NCBI GenBank assembly: GCA_020851255.1
Contig: JADZDA010000079.1
Location: 1 to 62,804 of the forward strand
Length of the DNA stretch: 62,804 bases
Direction of reading: 5' to 3'
Source of the DNA: Burkholderiales bacterium
GTDB lineage: Bacteria; Pseudomonadota; Gammaproteobacteria; Burkholderiales; Casimicrobiaceae
The position numbers were made by a program, and so were the translations under genes. This document shows positions 52,485-61,488 of this stretch, one piece after another. Below the pieces are notes generated by a model that did not search any database, was not told the origin of the DNA, and saw only the letters and a program-made list of their open reading frames with translations. Each line of letters starts with the position of its first letter. The first letter of the stretch is position 1.

Positions 52485-53623
52485 GCGTCGCGCCGTTCCT
52501 GCCGTTCGCGCGCCCGTCGATCGACGAGGCGACGATCGACGGCGTGGCCGACGTGCTGCGGTCGGGCTGGATCACGACCGGCCCGTGGGTGCGGACCTTC
52601 GAGCAGGAGGTCTCGGCGCTCTGCGGCGGACGTCCGGTGCGCGCGGTGACATCGGCGACCGCCGCCGTCGAGATCGCGCTGCAGTTGTGCGGCATCGGTC
52701 CCGGCGACGAGGTGATCACCTCGGCACAGAGCTTCTTCACCGTGTCCAACATGATCGAGAAGGTCGGCGCGACGCCGGTCTTCGTCGACTGCGAGCTCGT
52801 CACGCGCAACATCGACCTGGCCGCCGTCGGGCGCGCGATCGGCCCGCGGACGCGCGCGGTCGTGCCCACGCACTGGCCGGGCTCCGCGACCGACATGGAC
52901 GCGCTCCTCGCGCTCGCGCGGAGCCGGGGCCTGCGCGTGATCGAGGACGCCGCGCTCACCTTCGGCACGCGCTTCGGCGGACGTTTCGGCGGGTCGTTCG
53001 GCGACATCACCACGTTCAGCTTCCACCCGAACAAGAACCTGACGACCATCGAGGGCGGCGCGCTCGTCGTCAACGACATGGCCGAGGCGGCGCGCGTCGA
53101 CGTGCTGCGGTTCCACGGGATCGAGCGGCTGGCCGACGGCACGCGCGACGTCGGGTTCCCCGGCGGCAAGTTCAACCTGCCCGACGTCAACGCGCGGATC
53201 GGCGTCGGCCAGCTCGAGCGGCTGGACGCGATGCTCGCGCGGCGCCGCGCGCTGGTCGACCGCTACTTCGAGCGCTGGTCGACCGACCCGGCCTGCGTCC
53301 TGCCGCCGCGGCCGGCCGCGCGCGACGACGGCTGCACGTGGAACATGTACTGCGTGCTGCTGCCGCTCGACCGCCTGTCGATCACGCGCGCGCAGTTCCG
53401 CGACGCGATGCAGCAGGAAGGCATCGGCACGGGCATTTCCTACGAGGCGCTGCACCTCACGACGCTGGGGCGGCGCCACGGCGGCCGCGAGGGGCTCTTC
53501 CCCAACGCCGAGCGGATCGCGCGCGAGACCGTGACGCTGCCGCTGTACGCCGACATGCTCGACTCCGACGTCGACCGCGTCTGCGAGGCCGCCGCGCGCG
53601 TCCTCGCCACCCATCGCCGATGA
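52481..53623 (+). CDS. arnB: UDP-4-amino-4-deoxy-L-arabinose aminotransferase (DegT/DnrJ family)
   Basis: A 380-residue PLP-dependent aminotransferase. GWITTGPWVRTFEQEV, AVTSATAAVEIALQLCGIGPG, TSAQSFFTV, EDAALTFGTRFGG and the PLP-Lys segment FHPNKNLTTIEGGAL (K185) are characteristic. In ArnB the reaction converts the UDP-4-ketopentose to UDP-L-Ara4N. ATG overlaps the flippase stop. Operon position supports the assignment. Confidence 0.9.
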   Translation: MSVAPFLPFARPSIDEATIDGVADVLRSGWITTGPWVRTFEQEVSALCGGRPVRAVTSATAAVEIALQLCGIGPGDEVITSAQSFFTVSNMIEKVGATPVFVDCELVTRNIDLAAVGRAIGPRTRAVVPTHWPGSATDMDALLALARSRGLRVIEDAALTFGTRFGGRFGGSFGDITTFSFHPNKNLTTIEGGALVVNDMAEAARVDVLRFHGIERLADGTRDVGFPGGKFNLPDVNARIGVGQLERLDAMLARRRALVDRYFERWSTDPACVLPPRPAARDDGCTWNMYCVLLPLDRLSITRAQFRDAMQQEGIGTGISYEALHLTTLGRRHGGREGLFPNAERIARETVTLPLYADMLDSDVDRVCEAAARVLATHRR

Positions 53624-54615
53624 ACGCCACCGCCACCGTGCCGAACGCGGCGCCCGAGATCTCGGTCGTCATCCCGGTCTACAACGAAGAGGCCGGGCTT
53701 CCGGCGCTCTTCGCCCGCCTGGACCCGGCGCTGGACGCGCTCGCGACGCGCTACGAAGTGATCTTCGTCAACGACGGCAGCCGCGACCGTTCGGCGGCCA
53801 TCCTCGCCGACCAGTTCCGCGCGCGGCCCGACGTCACGCGCGTGATCCTGTTCAACGCCAACGCCGGCCAGCACCAGGCGATCATCGCCGGCTTCGAGCG
53901 GGTGCGCGGCAGGCGCGTGGTCACGCTCGACGCCGACCTGCAGAACCCGCCCGAGGAGATCGGCAAGCTCCTCGCCGCGATGGACTCGGGCGCCGACTAC
54001 GTCGGTGGCGTGCGCGCGGTCCGCGAGGACTCCTGGTGGCGTCGCACCGCCTCGCGCCTGATGAACTCGCTGCGCGAGCGCATCACCCGCATCCGGATGA
54101 CCGACCAGGGCTGCATGCTGCGCGCCTACAGCCGCGAGATCGCCGACGCCGTGGCCGCCTGCCGCGAAGTGTCGACGTTCATCCCGGCGCTCGCCTACAC
54201 GTTCGCGCACCGGCCGGTCGAGATCGAGGTCGCCCACGAGGAGCGCGCGGCCGGCGAATCGAAGTACTCGCTCTACAAGCTGATCAGGCTCAATTTCGAC
54301 CTGGTCACCGGATTCTCGCTCGTGCCGCTGCAGATATTCTCGCTGATCGGCATGCTGGTGGCGATGGGATCGGTCGCGCTGTACGTGTTCGTGGTCGTCC
54401 GGGGCCTCGCCACCGGTCGCTACGAGGAGGGCTTCGCCGCGCTCTGGGATCGCGACATCCTCGAGTTCTTCCTGATCGGCATCGTGCTGTTCGGACTGGG
54501 GCTCGTCGGCGAGTACGTCGGGCGCATCTACCAGCAGGTGCGCGAGCGTCCCCGATACACGATCCGCGCGGTGCTCGAGCGGACCGACGACGAGCCGGTC
54601 CGCCCCGGCCCTTGA
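53620..54615 (+). CDS. arnC: Undecaprenyl-phosphate 4-deoxy-4-formamido-L-arabinose transferase
   Basis: A 331-residue polyisoprenyl-phosphate GT2: ISVVIPVYNEEAGLPALFARL, FVNDGSRDRSAAIL, VTLDADLQNPPEEIGKL, TDQGCMLRAYSREI, then two C-terminal TM helices (LIGMLVAMGSVALYVFVVVRG and FFLIGIVLFGLGLVGEYVG). Close to ArnC/DPM1 type. Coupled to arnB by ATGA overlap. Confidence 0.9.
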   Translation: MNATATVPNAAPEISVVIPVYNEEAGLPALFARLDPALDALATRYEVIFVNDGSRDRSAAILADQFRARPDVTRVILFNANAGQHQAIIAGFERVRGRRVVTLDADLQNPPEEIGKLLAAMDSGADYVGGVRAVREDSWWRRTASRLMNSLRERITRIRMTDQGCMLRAYSREIADAVAACREVSTFIPALAYTFAHRPVEIEVAHEERAAGESKYSLYKLIRLNFDLVTGFSLVPLQIFSLIGMLVAMGSVALYVFVVVRGLATGRYEEGFAALWDRDILEFFLIGIVLFGLGLVGEYVGRIYQQVRERPRYTIRAVLERTDDEPVRPGP

Positions 54616-56711
54616 CGCGCGCACCGGACGATCCCGCGCTCGCGGGGCGGATCGCGGGCCTGCTCCGCGCTCCGGACACCGCGACGATCGCGGATGCGCT
54701 CGACGCCCTGCCCGTCGACGCGCGCGCCGGCTGCGAAGCCAAGGCGTTGTCCGGCGAGCTCGCACGCCGCTCCGGCGACGCCGCCTCGGCGGCCGCGCTG
54801 TTCGCCGAAGCCGTGGCGTCGCGACCGGACATCGCCGAGCTCGGCCATGCGCTCGCGCTCGCCCGGCTCGGCGCCGGCGACCGCGCGGGTGCCCGCGACG
54901 CCTGGCGCGCGGTCCTCGCCCGGCACGGGAACGACGCCGCGGCGCGCTACCCGATCGCGCTGACCTACGACGAAGAGGGTCGTCGCGACGAGGCGATCGC
55001 CGGGTACGAGGACCAGCTCGCGCATCACCCGGCCTTCGCGGCGGCCTGGAACAACCTGGGGCGGCTGCACCTCGCCGCCGGCGATGCGGTCGCCGCGGAG
55101 CGCGCCTACCGGGGCGCGATCGGCGCGCGGCCGACGGCGGCGGCGTACGCGGGCCTCGCGCGCGCGCTCGAGCGCCGCGCGGACGTGGCCGGTGCGCTCG
55201 ACGCCTGGACGCGCGCGGCCGCGCTCGCGCCGGCCTCCGCCACGCCGCTCGAGCGCAAGGCCCGCCTGCTCGCCGGCCGGGCCGAGCTGCCCGCGGCGAT
55301 CGACCTGCTCGGGCGCGCGATCGCGATCGAACCGCGGCGGGCGACCCTGCACTGGGCGCGCGCGACCCACCTCGCGCAACTGGGCGAACATCCGGCGGCG
55401 GTCGAACACCTGCGTGCCGCACGTGCGCTCGATCCCGGCGATGCGCAGGGCCACAGCGCGCTCATCGTGGAACTCCAGCACGACACGACGCTCGCCACCC
55501 GGGGCGAACTCGCGGCCGAGCACCGGCGCTGGGCCGCCGAACACGCGGACCGCGTGCCCCGGATACCGGCGCGCGCGCGCGCGCCGGGGCGATCGAGGCT
55601 GCGCATCGGCTACCTGTCGCCGCGATGGACGACCGGTCCGCTCGCCACGCTCCTGCTGCCGGTGCTCGAGCGGCACGACCGCGCGCGCCACGAGATCGTC
55701 CTGTACTCGGCGTTCCGGCACGACGATCCGGAGTCCCGGCGCTTTCGCGCGCTCGCCGACCGCTGGCGCGACCTGCCCGACGACGACGGGGCCGCCGCCG
55801 CCGTGATCGCCGACGACGACATCGACGTCCTCGTCGACTGCGCCGGCCACACGCCCGGACACCGGCTGCCCGTCCTCGCGCGCCGGCCCGCGCGCGTCCA
55901 GGCGACCTGGATGGACTACGTCGACACGACCGGCATGGCGGCGATCGATTACGTCCTCACCGATGCGATCCACGTACCCGACGACGACATCGGATCGTTC
56001 GTCGAACGCGTCGTCCGCCTGCCCACCCGGCTCGCCTACCGGCCCCTCGCACCGGCCCGCGCGACACCGGCGCCGAAACGCGATCGCGGTCACCCGACGT
56101 TCGGGTCGTTCAACCGGCACGCGAAGCTCAGCACGGCGACGCTCGTCGCGTGGGCGGCGATCCTGCGCGCGATGCCCGAGGCGCGGCTTCTGCTGCGCGC
56201 CGCCGCGTACAACGACGCCGCGACCGTCGAGTGGATCCGCGAGCGCTGGCGCCGGCAGGACGTGCCGGTCGAGCGCGTGGGCTTCCTGCCCTGGGCAGCG
56301 CCGGCCGCAGCGCTCGCCGGTTACGGCGAGGTCGACGTCGCGCTCGACCCGTTCCCCTACAATGGGGGCGTGACGACCTGCGACGCCCTCGCCCACGGCG
56401 TGCCGCTGGTGGCGCTCTCCGGTGATCGCCCGCTCGCCCGACAGAGCGCCGCCCTGCTCGCGGCCGCCGGCCGGCCCGAGTGGATCGCGTCGAGCGTCGA
56501 CGACTACGTGCGCATCGCCTGCGCGCTGGCCGCGATGCCGCATGACGCCGCGGACACGTTGCGTACCGGACTGGCCGCGTCGACGGCGCGCAGTCCTCTG
56601 TGCGACATCGAGTCGTTCACGCGCGCGTTCGAGCGCGCCTGCGCGGCCATGGCCCATGCCGGTCCGCGCGAGGCGACCCCGGGCCCGCTCCCGCCGCTGG
56701 AGATCGCATGA
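54612..56711 (+). CDS. TPR-GT41 (O-GlcNAc-transferase/SPINDLY-like) protein
   Basis: A 699-residue protein with TTG start overlapping arnC (TTGA). Residues about 20-290 form TPR repeats (for example AAAWNNLGRLHLAAGDAVAAERAYRGAI, shown as AAWNNLGRLHLAAG plus DAVAAERAYR). Residues about 315-690 are a GT41 catalytic region: RLRIGYLSPRW, DVLVDCAGHTPGHRL, ARVQATWMDYVDTTG, TFGSFNRHAKLST, DVALDPFPYNGGVTTCDAL. It would transfer a GlcNAc-type sugar to Ser/Thr of proteins. Such a gene is not part of canonical enterobacterial arn operons. Confidence 0.88.
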   Translation: MTRAPDDPALAGRIAGLLRAPDTATIADALDALPVDARAGCEAKALSGELARRSGDAASAAALFAEAVASRPDIAELGHALALARLGAGDRAGARDAWRAVLARHGNDAAARYPIALTYDEEGRRDEAIAGYEDQLAHHPAFAAAWNNLGRLHLAAGDAVAAERAYRGAIGARPTAAAYAGLARALERRADVAGALDAWTRAAALAPASATPLERKARLLAGRAELPAAIDLLGRAIAIEPRRATLHWARATHLAQLGEHPAAVEHLRAARALDPGDAQGHSALIVELQHDTTLATRGELAAEHRRWAAEHADRVPRIPARARAPGRSRLRIGYLSPRWTTGPLATLLLPVLERHDRARHEIVLYSAFRHDDPESRRFRALADRWRDLPDDDGAAAAVIADDDIDVLVDCAGHTPGHRLPVLARRPARVQATWMDYVDTTGMAAIDYVLTDAIHVPDDDIGSFVERVVRLPTRLAYRPLAPARATPAPKRDRGHPTFGSFNRHAKLSTATLVAWAAILRAMPEARLLLRAAAYNDAATVEWIRERWRRQDVPVERVGFLPWAAPAAALAGYGEVDVALDPFPYNGGVTTCDALAHGVPLVALSGDRPLARQSAALLAAAGRPEWIASSVDDYVRIACALAAMPHDAADTLRTGLAASTARSPLCDIESFTRAFERACAAMAHAGPREATPGPLPPLEIA

Positions 56712-57634
56712 GCGCGCCCGGCGCCGTGGTCTTCGCCTACCACAACGTCGGCGCACGCGGCCTGCGCGTGCTCGCGGCGCACGGCATCGACGTCCGCCTC
56801 GTGGTCACGCACGCCGACGATCCGGCCGAGACGCTCTGGTTCGAGCGCGTGTCGGACGTCGCCGGCGACCTGGCGTTGCCCTGGATCGCGCCGGACGACG
56901 CCAACGCCGCCGATGTCGTGGCGCGCGTCGCCGCGCTCGCACCCGATTTCCTGTTCAGCTTCTACTACCGCCGGATGCTCGGCGCGCCGATGCTCGCGAC
57001 CGCGCGCCGCGGCGCGCTCAACGTCCACGGCTCGCTGCTGCCGAAGTACCGGGGCCGCGCGCCGGTCAACTGGGCGATCCTGATGGGCGAGCGCGAGACC
57101 GGTGCCACGCTGCACGACATGACGGTCAAGCCGGATGCCGGCGGCATCGTCGACCAGCAGGCGGTGCCGATACTCCCGGACGACACCGCGAAGGAGGTCT
57201 TCGACAAGGTGACGCTCGCGGCCGAGATCGTGCTCGACCGTTCGCTGCCCGCGCTCGTCGCCGGCACGGCGCCCAGGCGCGTCAACGATCTCGCCGCCGG
57301 TTCGTACTTCGGCGGCCGCCGGCCCGAGGACGGCCGGATCGACTGGTCCTGGCCGGCGCAACGCGTCCACGATCTGGTGCGCGCGGTCGCGCCGCCCTAT
57401 CCGGGCGCGTACTGCGACCTGGGGGGCGTCCGTCTCGCCGTCTGGCGGACCCGACGGATCGCCGCGTGCCCGCCGGGCGCTCCGAAGACTCCGGGCGTGT
57501 TCGTCGCGGACGGCACCACCTACGCCCGTTGCGGCGACGGCCGCTGCCTGGCGATCCTCGCCGCGGCGATCGACGGCGTCACCGCGGACGCGTACCGCAT
57601 CGCGCGATGCGTCGGCGCGCCGGTCGGACGCTGA
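56708..57634 (+). CDS. UDP-Ara4N formyltransferase (ArnA N-terminal-type)
   Basis: A 308-residue 10-formyltetrahydrofolate-dependent transferase equal to the ArnA N-terminal half. N105-VH107-GSLLPKYRGRAP and D143 in VKPDAGGIVDQ correspond to the ArnA Asn102/His104/Asp140 triad. ATG overlaps the GT41 stop. The decarboxylase half is a separate gene at 59441. Confidence 0.9.
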   Translation: MSAPGAVVFAYHNVGARGLRVLAAHGIDVRLVVTHADDPAETLWFERVSDVAGDLALPWIAPDDANAADVVARVAALAPDFLFSFYYRRMLGAPMLATARRGALNVHGSLLPKYRGRAPVNWAILMGERETGATLHDMTVKPDAGGIVDQQAVPILPDDTAKEVFDKVTLAAEIVLDRSLPALVAGTAPRRVNDLAAGSYFGGRRPEDGRIDWSWPAQRVHDLVRAVAPPYPGAYCDLGGVRLAVWRTRRIAACPPGAPKTPGVFVADGTTYARCGDGRCLAILAAAIDGVTADAYRIARCVGAPVGR

Positions 57635-57662
57635 TGCGCGCCGGAAACCGGACGGAGCAACC

Positions 57663-58754
57663 ATGAGCGCCAACCGCACGAGCGTGCCCGCCGGAGCCGC
57701 ACGGCGAGCCGCGATCATCGCCCTGCGCATCGGGCTCGTGGCCGCCGGCGGTGCGGCGCTGTACGCTGCGCCTATGCTCGCGGTCGCGCAGTCGCCGTCG
57801 GTCGCCGAGATCCAGGCGCGCGAAGCCCGCAACGCCGACGCCCGGATCCTCGCGGCCTTCGAGCGTTTCCGGCAGGCGCTCGCCGCCCGGTTCGGCGGCG
57901 ACCCGATGATCGCGATGGTCGAATTCGGCGAGAGCGAAGCGGCGGCGCAGGTCGTGCGTCCCGACGGCGCGCGTGAGTTCGTGATCCGGCAGGGCGAGCG
58001 CTGGATGGGAACCGAGAACCGCAAGCTCGAGCCCTGGGCGGGTTGGACGGCAGCAGCGGCCCACGCCTTCCGGCTCTCGTCGATCAAGTCCGCGGCGATC
58101 AGGACCTGGCTCGACGGCTGGCGCAGCGTGCCGGGGCAGGCGACCGATTTCGTGATGAAGATCGAGTTCGGCTACGACCCCGCCGTGGCCAAGGTCGTCG
58201 GCAAGGCGCGCGTCGGCAGCATGACCACCGGCCGCATCGCCTACGTCGCCTTCGATCCGTCGGGCGGGCAGCCGGTGACCGTCGCCGCCGCCCCGCCTCC
58301 GCCGGCACCGAAGGCCGCTCCCCGGCGATCCGACGATCTGCGCCGTGATTTCGCGGTCGCACTCGCCGCGCTGCGCAAGGTGGCGCCCGCCGGGCGCCTG
58401 GGCGCGGTGCGCATCGACCGGCGCGAGATCGAATTCACGATGGCGGACCGGTCGACCTGGCGGTTCGACGCGACGCACACGCTCAAGGCCGGGCCCCGCT
58501 ACGACGGCTCGTTCCTGTGCGAGCAGGGCTGGATGGAGACCGACGTCGATTGGTCGAAACTCGCGGAGCTGCCGCGCAACGGCGTGCTCGCGGCCGGCCT
58601 GGACGACGAGGACGAGGCGCATGCGCGCTTCGTGGTCGACCGTCCGCGCGACTGCGGCGGCCTCGCGATCGAAGTGATCTACGCCAATTACAAGACGCCA
58701 CAACCGTGGGTGCGCTTCGACCCGCGCGGGCAGCTCCTGAGGAGTTCGAGATGA
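57663..58754 (+). CDS. Secreted protein of unknown function in the arn operon
   Basis: A 363-residue exported protein. The signal (IIALRIGLVAAGGAALYAA) precedes an alpha-helical region (SVAEIQAREARNADARIL, FERFRQALAAR) and two related beta domains with FGYDPAVAKVVGKARVGS and KVAPAGRLGAVRIDRREI, separated by a Pro/Ala linker (PPPPAPKAAPRR). Not recognised. Its ATG at 57663 is 28 bp after the formyltransferase and its stop overlaps the next gene. Confidence 0.6.
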   Translation: MSANRTSVPAGAARRAAIIALRIGLVAAGGAALYAAPMLAVAQSPSVAEIQAREARNADARILAAFERFRQALAARFGGDPMIAMVEFGESEAAAQVVRPDGAREFVIRQGERWMGTENRKLEPWAGWTAAAAHAFRLSSIKSAAIRTWLDGWRSVPGQATDFVMKIEFGYDPAVAKVVGKARVGSMTTGRIAYVAFDPSGGQPVTVAAAPPPPAPKAAPRRSDDLRRDFAVALAALRKVAPAGRLGAVRIDRREIEFTMADRSTWRFDATHTLKAGPRYDGSFLCEQGWMETDVDWSKLAELPRNGVLAAGLDDEDEAHARFVVDRPRDCGGLAIEVIYANYKTPQPWVRFDPRGQLLRSSR

Positions 58755-59341
58755 TTTGCCGGACGTCCGCGCCGCGGCTGGCGACCCTCCGGGCGCGGCT
58801 GGCGGCCATGGCTGCGCTCGTCGCTGTCGCGTACGCGCTGGCCGGGTGCGCGACGATCCCCGAGGACCGATGCCCGTCGGTGGACTGGACCGCGCAGGGT
58901 GTCCAGGACGGCCGGGCGGGTCACGCCTCGGATCGCCTGGTGAAGCACCGCGAAGCCTGTGCGGGCGCCCGGATCGCGCCCGACGAGCGTGCCTGGCTCG
59001 AAGGCCGTCGGGTCGGCCTCGCGGAGTACTGCCGCCTGCCGGAGGCCGTCGACCACGGCCTCGCCGGCCGCGGCTACGCCGGTGTCTGCAACGACCCGCG
59101 CTACGGCCGCCTCCACGCGGCGGCGCGCAGGGTCCGCGACTCGCGCGCGAAAGTCACCGGGATCGAGCGGGACATCGCGGAGAGACGCCGCGACATCGCC
59201 GACGGCAACACGTCCGACATCCGGCGCGACATCCTGCGCGGACAGGTTCGCGACCTCGAGGGCCAGAGGCTGCGCGCCCGCGACGCGCGCGGCGACGCCG
59301 AGCGCGCGCTCGACGCGCTGCGCCGCGAATTCGGCGCCTGA
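58751..59341 (+). CDS. DUF2799-type lipoprotein
   Basis: A 196-residue exported lipoprotein. The signal ends ALAGC|ATIPED, a clear lipobox with Cys33. The mature region has two internal repeats beginning DRCPSVDW/DW and an Arg/Asp-rich helix (DIAERRRDIADGNTSDI and RRDILRGQVRDLEG), probably a coiled coil. DUF2799-type proteins are of unknown function. ATG overlaps the preceding stop. Next gene begins 99 bp downstream. Confidence 0.78.
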   Translation: MICRTSAPRLATLRARLAAMAALVAVAYALAGCATIPEDRCPSVDWTAQGVQDGRAGHASDRLVKHREACAGARIAPDERAWLEGRRVGLAEYCRLPEAVDHGLAGRGYAGVCNDPRYGRLHAAARRVRDSRAKVTGIERDIAERRRDIADGNTSDIRRDILRGQVRDLEGQRLRARDARGDAERALDALRREFGA

Positions 59342-59440
59342 CCACTCCCCGCTGTCCATGGCGTGCGGGTCGCGCGCCGGACCGGCGGCGCGATCGCGCG
59401 CCCGGTAGAATGTCGCCATCATCGCCCGAACGGGCCCCCC

Positions 59441-60484
59441 ATGAAACGCATCCTCGTCCTCGGCGTCAACGGCTTCATCGGCCACCACCTGTCGCACGCG
59501 ATCCTCGAGACCACCGACTGGGAGGTCTACGGGATGGACATGCAGACCGACCGGATCGCCGAGCTGCTGCCCGAACGCCGCTTCCATTTCTTCGAAGGCG
59601 ATATCACGATCAACCGCGAGTGGATCGAGTACCACGTCAAGAAGTGCGACGTGGTGCTGCCGCTGGTCGCGATCGCGACGCCCGCGACCTACGTCCGCGA
59701 GCCGCTGCGGGTGTTCGAGCTGGATTTCGAGGCGAACCTGCCGATCGTGCGCGCCGCCGTTCGTCATCGCAAGCGGATCGTGTTCCCGTCGACGTCCGAG
59801 GTCTACGGAATGTGCGGCGACGACGCGTTCGATCCGGAGACGTCCGACCTCGTGCTCGGCCCGATCGCCAAGCCGCGCTGGATCTACTCGTGCGCGAAGC
59901 AGTTGATGGACCGGGTCATCCACGCCTACGGCATGGAGCAGGGTCTCGACTACACGCTGTTCCGGCCGTTCAACTGGATCGGCGCGGGGCTCGACTCGAT
60001 CAACACGCCGAAGGAAGGCAGCTCGCGGGTGATCACGCAGTTCCTCGGCCACATCGTCCGCGGCGAGCCGATCCGGCTGGTCGACGGCGGTGCCCAGAAA
60101 CGCGGGTTCACCTACATCGCCGACGGGATCGACGCGCTGATGCGGATCATCGCCAACCGCGACGGCGTCGCGAGCGGCCGGATCTACAACATCGGCAACC
60201 CGGCGAACAACTACTCGGTGCGCGAACTCGCCACGATGATGCTCGACGTCGCGCGCCGGTATCCGGAGTACGCACCGACCGCGGCGCGCGTGACCCTCGT
60301 CGACACCTCGGCGGAGGCCTACTACGGCCGCGGCTACCAGGATGTGCAGAACCGCGTGCCGGCGATCGCCAACACCCGGGCCGACCTGGGCTGGTCGCCG
60401 AAGGTCGGCATGGCCGAGGCGCTCGAGCGGATCTTCGAGGCGTACCGCGGCCAGGTCGCCGCCGCGCGCGCGCTGGTCGATTAG
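59441..60484 (+). CDS. UDP-glucuronic acid decarboxylase (ArnA C-terminal-type)
   Basis: A 347-residue short-chain dehydrogenase equal to the ArnA C-terminal half, converting UDP-glucuronate to UDP-4-keto-pentose. The Rossmann motif G8-VNGFI-G14, PSTSEVYG and catalytic Y149-SCA-K153 are intact; FRPFNWIGAGLDSI is ArnA-like. Functions with the separate formyltransferase. Encoded 16 bp before arnD. Confidence 0.93.
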   Translation: MKRILVLGVNGFIGHHLSHAILETTDWEVYGMDMQTDRIAELLPERRFHFFEGDITINREWIEYHVKKCDVVLPLVAIATPATYVREPLRVFELDFEANLPIVRAAVRHRKRIVFPSTSEVYGMCGDDAFDPETSDLVLGPIAKPRWIYSCAKQLMDRVIHAYGMEQGLDYTLFRPFNWIGAGLDSINTPKEGSSRVITQFLGHIVRGEPIRLVDGGAQKRGFTYIADGIDALMRIIANRDGVASGRIYNIGNPANNYSVRELATMMLDVARRYPEYAPTAARVTLVDTSAEAYYGRGYQDVQNRVPAIANTRADLGWSPKVGMAEALERIFEAYRGQVAAARALVD

Positions 60485-60500
60485 TCCCGCCTTCCCGGCG

Positions 60501-61430
60501 ATGCGCATCGCGCTCAAGGTCGACGTCGACACGCTGCGCGGCACGCGCGAGGGCGTGCCCCGGCTGGTCGAGCTCTTCCGGCGCCACGACGCGGGCGCGA
60601 CGTTCCTCTACAGCCTCGGCCCGGACCACACCGGACGGGCGATCCGCCGCGCGCTGCGGCCCGGTTTCGCGTCCAAGGTCCGGCGCACCAGCGTCGTGCG
60701 CCACTACGGCGTGCGCACGCTGCTCTACGGAACGCTGCTCCCCGGGCCGGACATCGGCGTGCGCGAGGCCGACACGATGCGGATGACCCGCGACGCCGGC
60801 TTCGAGACCGGCATCCATTGCTGGGACCACGTCCGCTGGCAGGACGGCGTCGCGCGCGCGGACGCGGACTGGACGCTCGCCGAGATGCGCCGCGCCTGCG
60901 AGCGCTACGTCGAGGTCTTCGGCGAGCCGCCCAGGGTCCACGGTGCGGCGGGCTGGCAGATGAACGTCCACGCGCTGCGGGCGACCCAGCGGCTGGGGTT
61001 CGACTACGCGTCGGACGGGCGCGGGACCCATCCGCACCTGCCGTTCTGGAACGCCGAACCGGTCCGCTGCCCGCAGTTCCCCACGACACTGCCCACGCTC
61101 GACGAACTGATCGGGCTCGACGGCGTCGGCGAGACCCAGGTCGCCGAACGACTGCTCGCGCGCACCGCGCTGCCCACGGCCGACGGTCATGTGTTCACGT
61201 TGCACGCCGAGCTCGAGGGCCTCAAGCTCCTGCCGGTGATGGAGCAACTGCTGGTGGGCTGGAAGGCGCAGGGGTGGACACCGACGTCGCTGCGCCGGGT
61301 CTACGAGTCGGTCGAGCCGCTCGCGCTGCCGCGCTGCGCGGTCGGGACGGGCAGCGTGCCGGGCCGCTCCGGTACGCTGTTCGTCCAGCAGGGTCCGTTC
61401 CCCGGCGAGGCGATGCCCGAGGCCGCCTGA
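60501..61430 (+). CDS. arnD: 4-deoxy-4-formamido-L-arabinose-phosphoundecaprenol deformylase
   Basis: A 309-residue polysaccharide-deacetylase-fold metalloenzyme. KVDVDTLRG near the start holds the metal Asp pair; GIHCWDHVRWQDG carries the His metal ligands; HGAAGWQMN and FTLHAELEGLKL correspond to the later motifs of ArnD. It removes the formyl group after transfer to the lipid carrier. Last arn gene; bcp follows 58 bp later. Confidence 0.93.
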   Translation: MRIALKVDVDTLRGTREGVPRLVELFRRHDAGATFLYSLGPDHTGRAIRRALRPGFASKVRRTSVVRHYGVRTLLYGTLLPGPDIGVREADTMRMTRDAGFETGIHCWDHVRWQDGVARADADWTLAEMRRACERYVEVFGEPPRVHGAAGWQMNVHALRATQRLGFDYASDGRGTHPHLPFWNAEPVRCPQFPTTLPTLDELIGLDGVGETQVAERLLARTALPTADGHVFTLHAELEGLKLLPVMEQLLVGWKAQGWTPTSLRRVYESVEPLALPRCAVGTGSVPGRSGTLFVQQGPFPGEAMPEAA

Positions 61431-61488
61431 CCAAGACCGATCCGCGCCGGCCACGCCTCGCCCTTCGTACGCCCTCCGGGAGCACCCC

